From: Barnesiella intestinihominis YIT 11860
GTDB lineage: Bacteria > Bacteroidota > Bacteroidia > Bacteroidales > Barnesiellaceae
NCBI RefSeq assembly: GCF_000296465.1
Contig: NZ_JH815204.1
Coordinates: forward strand, 434,001 to 498,000
Direction: 5' to 3'
DNA length: 64,000 bases
In this document: positions 37,931 through 46,334 of the stretch, in pieces
Numbering within the stretch: the stretch's first letter is position 1
Layout of the letters: each line of letters opens with the position of its first letter
Made by a program: the position numbers and the translations under genes
The notes under the pieces: model-generated
Database searches by the model: none
Told to the model about the DNA's origin: nothing
Seen by the model: the letters and a program-made list of their open reading frames with translations, nothing else

Positions 37931-38416
37931 TTAATCTTTGAGATTGGCGAATGGTCTGTGTCCCCCGCGCTGTTCTTTGAATCGGGCGATGAGTGCGGTT
38001 TCGACCGTTTCGGGATCTTCGTCGGGAGTAGGTTTCCAGCACAACAGCAAATTGCCGGAATTTTTTATTTGCCAAATGTATCGGCCGCCCCAGTGCCCTA
38101 TATTTTGTCTATTCCCGAATTTCAGATATTGATTTAATCGTTTTCGGAGGGTTGTTCCGGCTTTTCCGATGTAGACCACACAAGTATTTTTTACCCAGTT
38201 GGTTTCCAACTCGGTTATCGACACATTGGGGTCTTTCCCTTTAAAGAATCCTCCTGTACCGCAGGGGAGAAACTCGGGTATATTTTCCCCTGTATAGACA
38301 ACCATATACACTCCTGCTGTTCGGGGTATTGCCGTACTGTCGGTTTGCAGTTGAGCCACTGGAATGAATCCCTCGAAACCGGAGGCTTTCAAATCATCGA
38401 TAGTGTTGAATTTCAT
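37931..38416 (-). CDS. GIY-YIG-like nuclease-domain protein
   Basis: A 161-residue protein with the two strands of a GIY-YIG fold: AGVYMVVYTG near residue 34 and NTCVVYIGKAG near residue 78, followed by TLRKRLNQYLKFG, with the arginine expected in the first helix. A glutamate in ETALIARFKE near residue 139 could be the metal ligand. Family members range from UvrC-like and homing nucleases to small proteins of unknown role. Nothing nearby identifies a substrate. It stands alone, 47 bases after the zinc-ribbon gene. Confidence 0.65.
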   Translation of the reverse strand: MKFNTIDDLKASGFEGFIPVAQLQTDSTAIPRTAGVYMVVYTGENIPEFLPCGTGGFFKGKDPNVSITELETNWVKNTCVVYIGKAGTTLRKRLNQYLKFGNRQNIGHWGGRYIWQIKNSGNLLLCWKPTPDEDPETVETALIARFKEQRGGHRPFANLKD

Positions 38417-38463
38417 AGATATATCATTTAATTTGTTTCATGATATTTGTAGTTAAGTTTGTT

Positions 38464-38952
38464 TTAATAATTCATATATCCTATTAGATTCTCGTTTTCA
38501 TCGAGATAAAATATTTGATTTTCGTTGTTCATTCCTCCAAATCCATTTCTTGCTTGGTATTTTGGACATATTAAGCATGGCTCCGAACGAAACTGTTCCG
38601 GAATTATACCAGTATATCCACAAAACGGGCAACAAAGAGTTGGTTGGTCTGAGATTTGTGTTTGGATTGTATGTTGGTTTTCCTTCGCTCTTTGTTTATT
38701 CTGTCTATCCAATTTTTCTTTTTCCGCCTTCCCTTTTTCTGATAAAGGGATTTTCCATTGTTTTGGAGATTTTTGCGTTTGATAGGCGTGAGGAATCAGT
38801 CCTGATTCTACTATTTTTTTCAAGGCTTTGTTATCAGCGATTAAACGGGTAAAGGTAAGTAAACGATTAGCTTCCGCTAAAAGCATATAAGGCTTGTTTT
38901 TTTGTATAAGCTGAATATCTATTGCCTGTATGATTTTTTCGATATTTCCCAT
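38464..38952 (-). CDS. Hypothetical protein with zinc-ribbon-like motif
   Basis: A 162-residue protein that I do not recognise. The start at ATG 38952 (MGNIEKIIQ) is preferred over an upstream in-frame ATG at 38997. The N-terminal half is helical and charged. The C-terminal half has CCPFCGYTG...CLICP, a likely four-cysteine zinc ribbon (about residues 110-135), and ends with a short acidic segment. It reads in the same direction as the GIY-YIG gene and may be cotranscribed with it. The base composition is more AT-rich than in the flanking genes. Confidence 0.6.
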   Translation of the reverse strand: MGNIEKIIQAIDIQLIQKNKPYMLLAEANRLLTFTRLIADNKALKKIVESGLIPHAYQTQKSPKQWKIPLSEKGKAEKEKLDRQNKQRAKENQHTIQTQISDQPTLCCPFCGYTGIIPEQFRSEPCLICPKYQARNGFGGMNNENQIFYLDENENLIGYMNY

Positions 38953-39056
38953 AACGATAATTTTAGTGTAGAATGTCTGGGTGATTTGTAATAACAAGTC
39001 TTGGGGTATTGTATTTTATTCGGTATTTTATTCGTATCGTTAATGATTTTCAGTAC

Positions 39057-39989
39057 TTAGTTGCACTCTGTTTCAATAGGTTTGTTTCGTTCGGCGGCTT
39101 GTCGCAGCGTATCGTATAGGCGAGTGCGCAAGGTGTGTGGCGCGATTACCTCGACCGATCGGCTGCGGGAAAGCAGTTCCATGACGAAGTCGTTGGTAAT
39201 GCGCAATCGCAGTTTGACGGTGATACCTGTTTCGTCTTCGGAGAGTAGTTGTTGCGAGTGATGCAGGGGTAGTGTTTTCACGAAAGCTCCATCGACCGAG
39301 TCGTATTTGAGTATGATATCCTCGACCGGGTCTTCGGGATTGTTCCATATCCCGTAACTTTCCCGAAAGAGGGAGGGGATATCTATGTGTTCGTCACGGA
39401 GAAATTGTGTATCTTCGAGAATATTTATCGCCGAGATACGGTCCACTCCGAACGATTTCAGTTTGCTGTCGGTGTCGTAGCCGATGAGATACCATCGGTA
39501 TTGCGATTCTTTCAAGAAATGGGGCATGAGCCGTTTGTGAACGATTTTTCCGTTATGGCGTACTAAGGTGTAGTCAAATTCAATGGGATTCCTTTTTCGT
39601 ATCGCTTTTAGGAGGGGAGCGATGAGTTCGTGCCGTATGGCGTTCTGGCGATGCTCGGCGAGGACGTATTTTTGCAAAACACTGTCGGTATTGATAGAAC
39701 TGAGCAGTTCGAAGTTGAGCAGTAGTTCTTTGTAGTTGTCGGTCATCTTGTCGAGTTCGGCAATGTAGTATCCTCGTGATTTGTCGTTACGAATGACTAT
39801 GCCGAACATTTCGTCGATAAGTCCGAAATCGCGCTGCATGGTTCGTTGCGAATAGTTCGAATCTTTGTTGTCGTATAGGGCGAGGGTATTCTCTACGTGT
39901 GCGACGAGTGCGTCTGTCGGGACGTATCGAACTGCCGATAGTTTGTTGATGAGTATCGCCAAGCGTCGTATTTGACTGAGTTTTGCCAT
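39057..39989 (-). CDS. WYL-domain transcriptional regulator
   Basis: A 310-residue regulator starting at ATG 39989 (MAKLSQIRRL); an upstream ATG adds 34 unlikely residues. The first 75 residues form a helix-turn-helix (SQRTMQRDFGLIDEMFG). The WYL domain (about 135-210) carries YRWYLIGYD, and a C-terminal WCX-like extension follows. WYL domains sense nucleic acids or nucleotides and often regulate DNA-damage or defence genes. No target is evident next to it; rplI lies upstream in the same direction with a terminator between. Confidence 0.88.
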   Translation of the reverse strand: MAKLSQIRRLAILINKLSAVRYVPTDALVAHVENTLALYDNKDSNYSQRTMQRDFGLIDEMFGIVIRNDKSRGYYIAELDKMTDNYKELLLNFELLSSINTDSVLQKYVLAEHRQNAIRHELIAPLLKAIRKRNPIEFDYTLVRHNGKIVHKRLMPHFLKESQYRWYLIGYDTDSKLKSFGVDRISAINILEDTQFLRDEHIDIPSLFRESYGIWNNPEDPVEDIILKYDSVDGAFVKTLPLHHSQQLLSEDETGITVKLRLRITNDFVMELLSRSRSVEVIAPHTLRTRLYDTLRQAAERNKPIETECN

Positions 39990-40076
39990 ATCTGTTTGTT
40001 TTTGCTTCTTGTGCAAATATAATGATGCAGAACGACAAAACGTGTCGTGTTGATAAATAAGTGGGAATTTAAAAAG

Positions 40077-40105
40077 AAGAACGCCCGACAAAATCGGGCG
40101 TTCTT
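40077..40105 (-). terminator. Terminator of the rpsF-rpsR-rplI operon
   Basis: A perfect 12-bp stem (40077-40088 with 40094-40105), 5-base loop, followed on the minus strand by CTTTTTAAA. It lies just after the rplI stop codon. Confidence 0.9.
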
Positions 40106-40125
40106 ACTATAAGAAGTTTCGATGA

Positions 40126-40569
40126 TTATTCGGCAACGACTTCGAAGGGGATTTCTACGCTGACTTCTTTGTGAAGTTTCACGATAGCTTTGTAGTTACC
40201 CACTTCTTTAACCGTATCTTTAATAACGATTTGTTTGCGGTCTACGATATGTCCCAATTTTTCGAGTGCTTCGGCAATCTGAATGTTGTTTACAGAACCG
40301 AAGATCGTACCGGTCGAGCTAGTTTTAGCACCGATGGTAAGAGACACGCCTTCGAGAGCGGCAGCCAAAGCCAAAGCATCGGCTTTGATCTTTTCGAGCT
40401 TGTGAGCGCGTTGTTTCAAATCTTCTTCGCGAACTTTCAATGCAGAAGGAGAAGCGATCACTGCTTTTCCTTGCGGGATAAGGTAGTTGCGACCATATCC
40501 GCTTTTCACTGTAACGACATCGTCTTTGTAACCGAGGTTAGCGACATCTTCTTTCAATATTACTTGCAT
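40126..40569 (-). CDS. rplI: 50S ribosomal protein L9
   Basis: A 147-residue L9 with the N-terminal rRNA-binding domain ([34 protein letters not shown]), a long central helix and the C-terminal domain. The start is preceded by an unusually strong Shine-Dalgarno, AAGGAGGAA, uncommon in this phylum. It is the last gene of the rpsF-rpsR-rplI operon. Complete. Confidence 0.98.
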   Translation of the reverse strand: MQVILKEDVANLGYKDDVVTVKSGYGRNYLIPQGKAVIASPSALKVREEDLKQRAHKLEKIKADALALAAALEGVSLTIGAKTSSTGTIFGSVNNIQIAEALEKLGHIVDRKQIVIKDTVKEVGNYKAIVKLHKEVSVEIPFEVVAE

Positions 40570-40591
40570 GCTAAATTCCTCCTTCGTTTAA

Positions 40592-40861
40592 TTATTTCAT
40601 CATATCAGTTACATAAGGGAGCAGCGCCAAGTGACGGGCTCTTTTCACAGCTTGTGCAATACGACGTTGAAATTTCAACGAAGTTCCTGTGATACGACGG
40701 GGCAGGATCTTACCTTGTTCGTTCAAGAATTTTTTTAGGAATTCGGGATCTTTGTAATCGATATATTTGATACCGTTTTTCTTGAAACGGCAGTATTTTT
40801 TCTTTTTGATGTCGACCGAGGGAGGGGTCAAATATCTGATTTCAGATTGTGCTTGTGCCAT
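40592..40861 (-). CDS. rpsR: 30S ribosomal protein S18
   Basis: An 89-residue S18 with the conserved core [51 protein letters not shown] represented in full. It binds the 30S platform together with S6. The gene lies 3 bases after rpsF and 22 before rplI, with no ssb or priB gene between, the usual Bacteroidales order. Confidence 0.98.
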   Translation of the reverse strand: MAQAQSEIRYLTPPSVDIKKKKYCRFKKNGIKYIDYKDPEFLKKFLNEQGKILPRRITGTSLKFQRRIAQAVKRARHLALLPYVTDMMK

Positions 40862-40864
40862 TTT

Positions 40865-41218
40865 TTAGTTCTCCTTTACTTCTTTGTTAGACGATTTAAC
40901 ACTTCTTCTCTTTGCTGCGTATTCGGCTGCAAATTTATCCATTCTGAATGTCAAGAAACGGATTACACGTTCGTCACGACGGAATTGGATTTCCAATTTA
41001 GCGATGACAGAAGGTTCGGCGTCGAATTCCAACAGGGTGTAGAACCCGGTGGTCTTTTTTTGGATAGGATAGGCGAGTTTGCGCAATCCCCAGTTTTCTT
41101 CATTCACGATTACTGCGCCTTGTTCGGTGAGAATCGTTTTGAATTTTTCTACCGCTTCCTTCATCTGTACATCAGACAAAACGGGAGTTAAGATGAAAAC
41201 GGTTTCGTAATGATTCAT
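40865..41218 (-). CDS. rpsF: 30S ribosomal protein S6
   Basis: A 117-residue S6 opening with [13 protein letters not shown] and containing the conserved [18 protein letters not shown] and [12 protein letters not shown] segments. It forms a heterodimer with S18. The C-terminal 20 residues are a basic, Ser-rich tail. It is the first gene of the operon; its upstream 100 bases abut MITE-like copy 1. Confidence 0.98.
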   Translation of the reverse strand: MNHYETVFILTPVLSDVQMKEAVEKFKTILTEQGAVIVNEENWGLRKLAYPIQKKTTGFYTLLEFDAEPSVIAKLEIQFRRDERVIRFLTFRMDKFAAEYAAKRRSVKSSNKEVKEN

Positions 41219-41335
41219 ACTCGTTTAGTTTAACGTAATTAGTATAATGTTTTTTATTTGCGGGGGCAAAGGTAGGTATTATTTTGTAATTATGCAATGA
41301 TTTATACTCGTTTTTTGAGGGAACATTCACTCTTA

Positions 41336-41527
41336 GAAGCTGTTTTAAATTTATTGAGAAATAATATTATCATTGCAGGCAGGTATGTTCCGGCCATATT
41401 GCGCCCCTGTCTCGCATCTTGAATTCCTTGATTTTTGTCAATAGCCCGCTATTGACTGCCTATCTCGGACTCCGATCTGCTTCAACATAGGTCTCAATCT
41501 GTCTCGGAATAAATTTAAAACAGCTTC
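41336..41527. mobile_element. MITE-like element, copy 1 (192 bp)
   Basis: A 192-bp non-coding element with perfect 19-bp terminal inverted repeats (GAAGCTGTTTTAAATTTAT and its complement), flanked by TA on both sides. It contains an inner 8-bp hairpin (GTCAATAG/CTATTGAC). A second copy of exactly the same length and about 96% identity (8 differences by eye) is at 42900-43091, same orientation. It lies 32 bases after the stop codon of the MFS gene and about 120 bases upstream of rpsF. No transposase is encoded. Confidence 0.8.
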
Positions 41528-41559
41528 TACTGTATTTTGCATATTCTGTGGTTTTAGTA

Positions 41560-42711
41560 TCACATCTTCTTCGGCTCGTATTTTTTGTAAAACAGCGTGA
41601 GGAGGATAAACCCGACGAAGGCGAGGGGCGCTCCTATCAGGGCGGGATATTGATATCCCAGTCCGGCTTGCAGGGGTAGACCTCCGATATATGCGCCGAT
41701 GGCATTGCCGAGATTGAAAGCCACTTGTATACAGGCTGCTCCCAGTAACTCGCCTCCTTTGGCAAAGTGAATGATAGAGATTTGTTGAGGACTCGACACA
41801 GCGAATAGCCCGGCTGTACAAAGGCACATGAGCAGGGCTGTGAGCCAGTTGATATGGGCTACGAAGAAAATGCCTAATAATGCCATAAAGAGTATGAATT
41901 GGGTAGAGGCGGCTACACGTCCGGGAGTATATTTGTCGGACAACTTCCCGCCCAAGAGATTCCCGACTACCATACCGAATCCGGCCAATACCATCAATAG
42001 GGTAATGCTTTCTGTGGAAAATCCGGAAACTTTCGTAAGGAGGGGATTTATGTAGCTATACCAACAAAATACGCCTCCGTTTCCCAACATGGTAGCTCCC
42101 AAAATAAGCCACGGGGCTCCGGTTTTCAAGAAACGGAATTGCCCTTTGAACCCTGTATCGGGTAGTCCTTCGACTTGGGGAACCCATTTCCAGATGTAAT
42201 AAAGTATGATGATACCCCATACTCCTACCAGCATGAATGTGAGTCTCCACGATAATAACGTGCTGAGCGATGTTCCTAACGGGACTCCGAACAGGTTGGC
42301 GATGGTCATGCCGGCAATCATGATAGAGACTGCCTCGGAGCCTTTTCCCTTGTCGGCAAGTTTCTCCGCGACAACCGATGCAACGCCGAAATAGGCTCCA
42401 TGTGGTAACCCCGATATGAATCGGGCGACAAGCATAGTCCAGTAGTTGGGCGACAGTGAGGCGAAGATGTTTCCTACCATCATGATCGCCACCAATCCTA
42501 ACAAAATATTTTTTAACGGGAGTTTACGGGCGAGGGTAAGCATGGGCGCTCCTGCGCAAACACCGAGAGCATAGGCCGAAATCAAGTGTCCGGCGGTCGG
42601 GATACTGATGTGCAGATCGGCTGCTACATAAGGCAGTATAGCCATCATGACAAATTCGGCTATACCTAATCCTAATGTGCCGAATGCCAGTGCGATAAGA
42701 CTCTTTTTCAT
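41560..42711 (-). CDS. MFS efflux transporter, AraJ-like
   Basis: A 383-residue transporter with 12 hydrophobic segments. The start resembles the AraJ/NepI arabinose- and purine-efflux group: GTLGLGIAEFVMMAILPYVAADLHISIPTAGHLISAYALG. Motif A is GGKLSDKYTPGR. These proteins export sugars, purines or drugs by proton antiport. The gene is bracketed by two directly repeated MITE-like copies, 32 bases downstream and about 190 bases upstream. A GTCCTTTG upstream on the minus strand, with TTTG 21 bases before it, may serve as a promoter. Confidence 0.88.
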   Translation of the reverse strand: MKKSLIALAFGTLGLGIAEFVMMAILPYVAADLHISIPTAGHLISAYALGVCAGAPMLTLARKLPLKNILLGLVAIMMVGNIFASLSPNYWTMLVARFISGLPHGAYFGVASVVAEKLADKGKGSEAVSIMIAGMTIANLFGVPLGTSLSTLLSWRLTFMLVGVWGIIILYYIWKWVPQVEGLPDTGFKGQFRFLKTGAPWLILGATMLGNGGVFCWYSYINPLLTKVSGFSTESITLLMVLAGFGMVVGNLLGGKLSDKYTPGRVAASTQFILFMALLGIFFVAHINWLTALLMCLCTAGLFAVSSPQQISIIHFAKGGELLGAACIQVAFNLGNAIGAYIGGLPLQAGLGYQYPALIGAPLAFVGFILLTLFYKKYEPKKM

Positions 42712-42899
42712 TTCTATTTAATTACCTATTGAGCAGTGAGGCCGCGTGATTTTCGCGGACCTTCTGAAAAAATCGGGTGCAAAGGACGTGAATAAGACTG
42801 TTTTGTCCAAAATAATCGACTTATTTTTTTCGTGAGAGACTAAATTTTTTGGCATCTTTTTTTAAATGCGAACAGATAGTATCTGTCGTGTAGTATTTA

Positions 42900-43091
42900 G
42901 AAGCTGTTTTAAATTTATAGAGAAATAATATTATCATTGCAAGTAGGTATGTTCCGGCCATATTGAGCCCCTATCTGGCATCTTGAATCCCTTGATTTTT
43001 GTCAATAGCCCGCTATTGACTGCCTATCTCGAACTCCGATCTGCTTCAACATAGGTCTCAATCTGTCTCGGAATAAATTTAAAACAGCTTC
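42900..43091. mobile_element. MITE-like element, copy 2 (192 bp)
   Basis: The second copy, same orientation and length as 41336-41527, with intact 19-bp terminal inverted repeats. The left flank is TA; the right flank is TT rather than TA, so the duplicated target would have one change. It occupies most of the non-coding gap between the MFS gene and hsp20; the rest of the gap (42712-42899) shows only the MFS promoter region. Confidence 0.8.
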
Positions 43092-43117
43092 TTATTGAAA
43101 TGAAGATATTGCAAAAA

Positions 43118-43154
43118 AAACTGCAAATCCTTCTTCAACAAGGATTTGCAGTTT
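43118..43154 (-). terminator. Terminator after hsp20
   Basis: A perfect 15-bp stem (43118-43132 with 43140-43154), 7-base loop, followed on the minus strand by a run of eight T's. Confidence 0.92.
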
Positions 43155-43172
43155 CAATGAGCCAGATTTACA

Positions 43173-43601
43173 TTATTTGACCTCGATTGTTTTTACGACT
43201 CCGTCATTACTTTGAACGGGTAATTTAGGAAGTTCGACAGACAGAACACCGTGTTCGACGTGAGCCGCTATCTTGTTTTTGTCTACGTTATCGGGCAATA
43301 TCATTGTCTGTTGGAATTTGGAATAAGAAAATTCACGACGCAGATAGTGCTCTTTTTTTCTTTCTTCCTTATTTTCGCTTTTCTTTTCCATCGTGATAAC
43401 GAGATTGTCATTGTCATCGATGTGGATTTGAAAATCGTCTTTTGTCATACCCGGAGCCGCCACTTCAATGCAGTAGTCGTTTTCATGCTCTACCACATTG
43501 ATTGCCGGAGCCGTTGCATTAGCTTTTTCCATCCAATCGTTATCGAAAAAATCATTGAAGATACTCGGTAACCAACCTTGATTTTTTCTTGTGGGTAACA
43601 T
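43173..43601 (-). CDS. Small heat shock protein, Hsp20 family
   Basis: A 142-residue alpha-crystallin-type chaperone that holds unfolding proteins without ATP. The alpha-crystallin domain (about 30-130) shows INVVEHENDYCIEVAAPGMTKDDFQIHID and the closing AHVEHGVLSVELPK. The C-terminal tail ends IEVK. It is a single-gene unit with its own terminator. The non-coding region upstream (43602-43897) must contain its promoter, but I cannot point to a clear one. Confidence 0.95.
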   Translation of the reverse strand: MLPTRKNQGWLPSIFNDFFDNDWMEKANATAPAINVVEHENDYCIEVAAPGMTKDDFQIHIDDNDNLVITMEKKSENKEERKKEHYLRREFSYSKFQQTMILPDNVDKNKIAAHVEHGVLSVELPKLPVQSNDGVVKTIEVK

Positions 43602-43897
43602 AGTTTTAATCTCCTATTTTTAAGTTGTTTAATCTTTTCTTTGACTTCGGCTCTTTCGATAACCGACGTCATTCGGATATTTGCAAACGACGTGCCAATA
43701 TATTTTTCGAGGTTTATTGTTCGGGTATGTATGACAGTAGTTATCCAAAGTGGACAAAATTATTCCATAGAGTAATTATTGTCACTTTTTTCGGGCAGGG
43801 GAAGACGCCGGGAATCGATAGGTAAGTCATAGTTTTTTCGATTATGCCATAAATCGGTTATGGTGTGATTATACTTTTGCTCAAAAAAGAGAAGAAT

Positions 43898-44335
43898 ATG
43901 GAAATACAAGAACAACAATTTGTCCGGGAACTGGCGGAGAGCCGTATGCAAATAGAATTATTGAGAAATCGAGTGTTGTTGCGTTATTACGCCCAATTGC
44001 TCGAACTCGATATCATAGAGCAAACCCAAGAAGTGAAAGCTCTCATGAGCAGTATCAACACGCTCGAACGCTATGCCCGTAAATATGAACCGAAAGAACC
44101 GGCCGTAGAGTCTGCTCCCGTAGAAAACGGGGGATCAGGAGAAGTTTTCCGGAACAAAGAGGGAGAGTCGGAGTGTGTCAATGTACTGTCGGGGAAAACT
44201 ATGCCTTGTGTTTCTGCTCGTTCGGGGGCAGAGAATATGATGGCTGTACCTTCCCGGTCGGCGGTAGTGCGAAATCTACCTAACGGATTGAAAATAAAAT
44301 CGGTTACGACTCGTGGAAAATCGCATCGAAAATAG
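43898..44335 (+). CDS. Hypothetical coiled-coil protein
   Basis: A 145-residue protein of unrecognised family. ATG 43898 is preferred over the ATG at 43865. Residues 1-65 are strongly helical and probably coiled (QFVRELAESRMQIELLRNRV, then LLELDIIEQTQEVKALMSSI). The rest is a disordered-looking Pro/Glu/Ser/Gly region with two cysteines, ending in a basic tail (LKIKSVTTRGKSHRK). TACTTTTG at about 43872-43879 is a -7-like box, next to a CCATAA/TTATGG inverted repeat. No signal peptide or membrane segment is visible. Confidence 0.6.
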   Translation: MEIQEQQFVRELAESRMQIELLRNRVLLRYYAQLLELDIIEQTQEVKALMSSINTLERYARKYEPKEPAVESAPVENGGSGEVFRNKEGESECVNVLSGKTMPCVSARSGAENMMAVPSRSAVVRNLPNGLKIKSVTTRGKSHRK

Positions 44336-44395
44336 ATTGCAGATGAAAAGGCGCAAATTTCTATTCGGTAAGGTTGTTTTGAAAATTGTTTGAGC

Positions 44396-44478
44396 TATCT
44401 TTGCGCAGGATGCGAAAATAGGCTGCATTCGGCAAAGTCAAGCGAGCTTGCTTTTGCCCTCATTTGCACTATCTTTGC
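44396..44478 (+). repeat. Dispersed promoter-bearing repeat, copy 4
   Basis: Starts and ends with TATCTTTG (44396-44403 and 44470-44477). The middle (AATAGGCTGCATTCGGCAAAG) is a diverged version of the segment in copies 1-3, and the end shares GCCCTCATTTGCACTATCTTTG with the cysK upstream region. Confidence 0.7.
44448..44477 (+). promoter_or_regulatory. Promoter of sdaA
   Basis: TTG (44448-44450), 19-base spacer, TATCTTTG (44470-44477), about 90 bases before the sdaA start. A second -7 box lies at 44396-44403. Confidence 0.65.
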
Positions 44479-44568
44479 GTATATTGTGAAAGCAGGCCGG
44501 GCTCGGCGGGAAAATGGAATTCGGTTCTGTTCCCTTTGCTTGCATGGACTCTACAATTTTACGGAACG

Positions 44569-45774
44569 ATGAAAACGATACGAGAGATATATCGCATAGG
44601 GTATGGCCCTTCGAGTAGTCATACAATGGGGCCGAGAAAGGCTTCCGAAATATTTTTGAACCGCCACCCTGAGGCTGTGGCGTTCGAGGTCATTCTGTAC
44701 GGTAGTCTTGCCGCTACGGGAAAAGGGCACTTGACCGATGTAGCGATTCTCGATACCCTTCAACCTCATGCCACGGTCGAAATTGTGTGGAAACCGTCGG
44801 TATTTCTGCCGTTTCACCCGAACGGCATGACTTTTCGCTCGAAAAATAGTTCGGGTGAAGTGACCGACGAATGGACCGTGTTCAGCGTGGGAGGAGGGGC
44901 TTTGGCCGAAGAAGGGAAGCCTTTCGACGAGACACCGGAATTGTACGAAATGAATAGTATGACTCAGATTCTCTCTTGGTGTGAACGGACGGGGCGCAGT
45001 TATTGGGAATATGTGCAGGAATGCGAAGACCACGATATTTGGGACTATTTGGCCGAGGTGTGGTCGACTATGCGCGAGGCTATCGAACGAGGGCTCGACC
45101 AGGAGGGTGTATTGCCCGGTCCGTTGAATTTACGGCGGAAAGCCTCTTCTTATTATATAAAGGCGAAGGGTTATAAAGACAGTTTGAAAAGTCGGGGATT
45201 GGTATTTGCCTATGCGTTGGCCGTGAGTGAAGAGAATGCATCGGGCGGGCGTATTGTAACCGCACCCACTTGCGGATCCTGTGGAGTCGTGCCGGCGGTA
45301 TTGTACCATTTGCAAAAGAGTAGGGAATTCAGCGATACCCGCATTTTAAGAGCGTTGGCGACCGCCGGTTTGGTGGGGAATATCGTGAAGCAAAATGCTT
45401 CTATATCGGGAGCCGAAGTGGGGTGTCAAGGCGAAGTGGGAGTGGCATGTGCTATGGCTTCGGCGGCAGCCAGCCAGTTATTTGGCGGTAGTCCCGCACA
45501 AATCGAGTATGCCGCCGAAATGGGGCTGGAACATCATTTGGGTATGACTTGCGATCCGGTGTGCGGATTGGTACAGATACCTTGTATCGAACGGAATGCC
45601 TATGCTGCGGCGAGGGCTTTGGATGCTAATATCTATTCGGCTTTTACCGATGGGAATCATCGTGTATCGTTCGACAAGGTGGTGGCTGTAATGAAACAAA
45701 CTGGGCACGATTTGCCATCTTTGTACAAGGAGACCGGGGAGGGTGGCCTTGCCAAAGATTACGAACAGATGTAA
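44569..45774 (+). CDS. sdaA: L-serine ammonia-lyase, iron-sulfur type
   Basis: A 401-residue single-chain L-serine dehydratase converting serine to pyruvate and ammonia. The start is ATG 44569 (MKTIREIYRIGYGPSSSHTMG); the frame extends upstream but not credibly. The beta-type domain is at 1-145 and the catalytic alpha-type domain at 150-401 with TAPTCGSCG. Cys286, Cys328 and Cys339 have the same 42- and 11-residue spacing as the [4Fe-4S] ligands in the Legionella enzyme. Complete; oxygen-sensitive by family. Confidence 0.95.
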   Translation: MKTIREIYRIGYGPSSSHTMGPRKASEIFLNRHPEAVAFEVILYGSLAATGKGHLTDVAILDTLQPHATVEIVWKPSVFLPFHPNGMTFRSKNSSGEVTDEWTVFSVGGGALAEEGKPFDETPELYEMNSMTQILSWCERTGRSYWEYVQECEDHDIWDYLAEVWSTMREAIERGLDQEGVLPGPLNLRRKASSYYIKAKGYKDSLKSRGLVFAYALAVSEENASGGRIVTAPTCGSCGVVPAVLYHLQKSREFSDTRILRALATAGLVGNIVKQNASISGAEVGCQGEVGVACAMASAAASQLFGGSPAQIEYAAEMGLEHHLGMTCDPVCGLVQIPCIERNAYAAARALDANIYSAFTDGNHRVSFDKVVAVMKQTGHDLPSLYKETGEGGLAKDYEQM

Positions 45775-45950
45775 AAAACAGATTTGTAAATCACTCTGGA
45801 AATTTCGATCGGGACAAGCCTCGATCAGTCGATTCCCGGTCGCCTGCTTGTGCCTATGTTCTTGTCTCCCCCTTAGCTGTTTTTGGCTCAGTAGGAAATC
45901 AGTAGGGATTGCCCTTTTATATTTCCAACCCCTCTCCTTAGAAATTACCA

Positions 45951-46029
45951 TTTCTTCGGTTTCACTACTATATTGCTATGCAACACAAGAGAGAAGGGGT
46001 AAGGTACACTAAGAGACAGATGGGTTAAA
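45951..46029 (+). repeat. Diverged 79-bp direct repeat, unit A
   Basis: Shares the order TTTCTT.GGTTT..C.ACTATATTGCT, then GGGGT and GGTTA-like blocks with unit B at 46135-46213, about 70% alike by eye. Confidence 0.55.
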
Positions 46030-46134
46030 ACAACAAAAGAGCGATGTTGCTGGAAAATTTTTACACTCCTCCCCTGTGTTTTGCAACGTAAAATATAGGG
46101 GAAGTGGCCGCAGGCCGGAGGGGTTAAAGAAATG

Positions 46135-46213
46135 TTTCTTTGGTTTTACCACTATATTGCTCTACAATAAAGGGGTGAAAGGGTTACACACACACCAAGT
46201 GACGGAAGGATTA
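46135..46213 (+). repeat. Diverged 79-bp direct repeat, unit B
   Basis: Partner of unit A at 45951-46029, same orientation, 105 bases further on. The hairpin at 46071-46101 lies between the units. Confidence 0.55.
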
Positions 46214-46277
46214 ATAGATATGTCAGGAGGTTAAATACATTCCCTTTTCTCGGAGAGTGAGCAAAAAGGGAGGTGAA

Positions 46278-46309
46278 TTTGTTTTTATGGTGAAGTTACT
46301 TTATATTTG
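46278..46309 (+). promoter_or_regulatory. Promoter of marR and the hydrolase gene
   Basis: TTTG (46278-46281), a 20-base spacer and TATATTTG (46302-46309), 25 bases before the start codon: a near-perfect Bacteroidetes promoter. Confidence 0.75.
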
Positions 46310-46334
46310 TAGTTGTTTAAGCAATGATTAATAT

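Larger units (their letters stand above)
45775..46334. other. Repeat-rich non-coding region between sdaA and marR
   Basis: A 560-base gap without a credible gene. It contains two diverged 79-bp direct repeats (45951-46029, 46135-46213) and a hairpin-forming CCCCT...AGGGG segment (46071-46101), followed by a GGCCGCAGGCC palindrome. The last 60 bases hold the marR promoter. No clear terminator for sdaA is visible. Confidence 0.6.

Noticed and set aside
41438-41827. Reading frame running across MITE-like copy 1 into the MFS gene region
   Set aside because: It overlaps the real MFS gene in another frame and has no protein-family character; not a transposase.
41336-43091. Composite transposon carrying the MFS gene
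   Set aside because: No transposase and no target duplication around the whole unit; two independent insertions explain it equally well.
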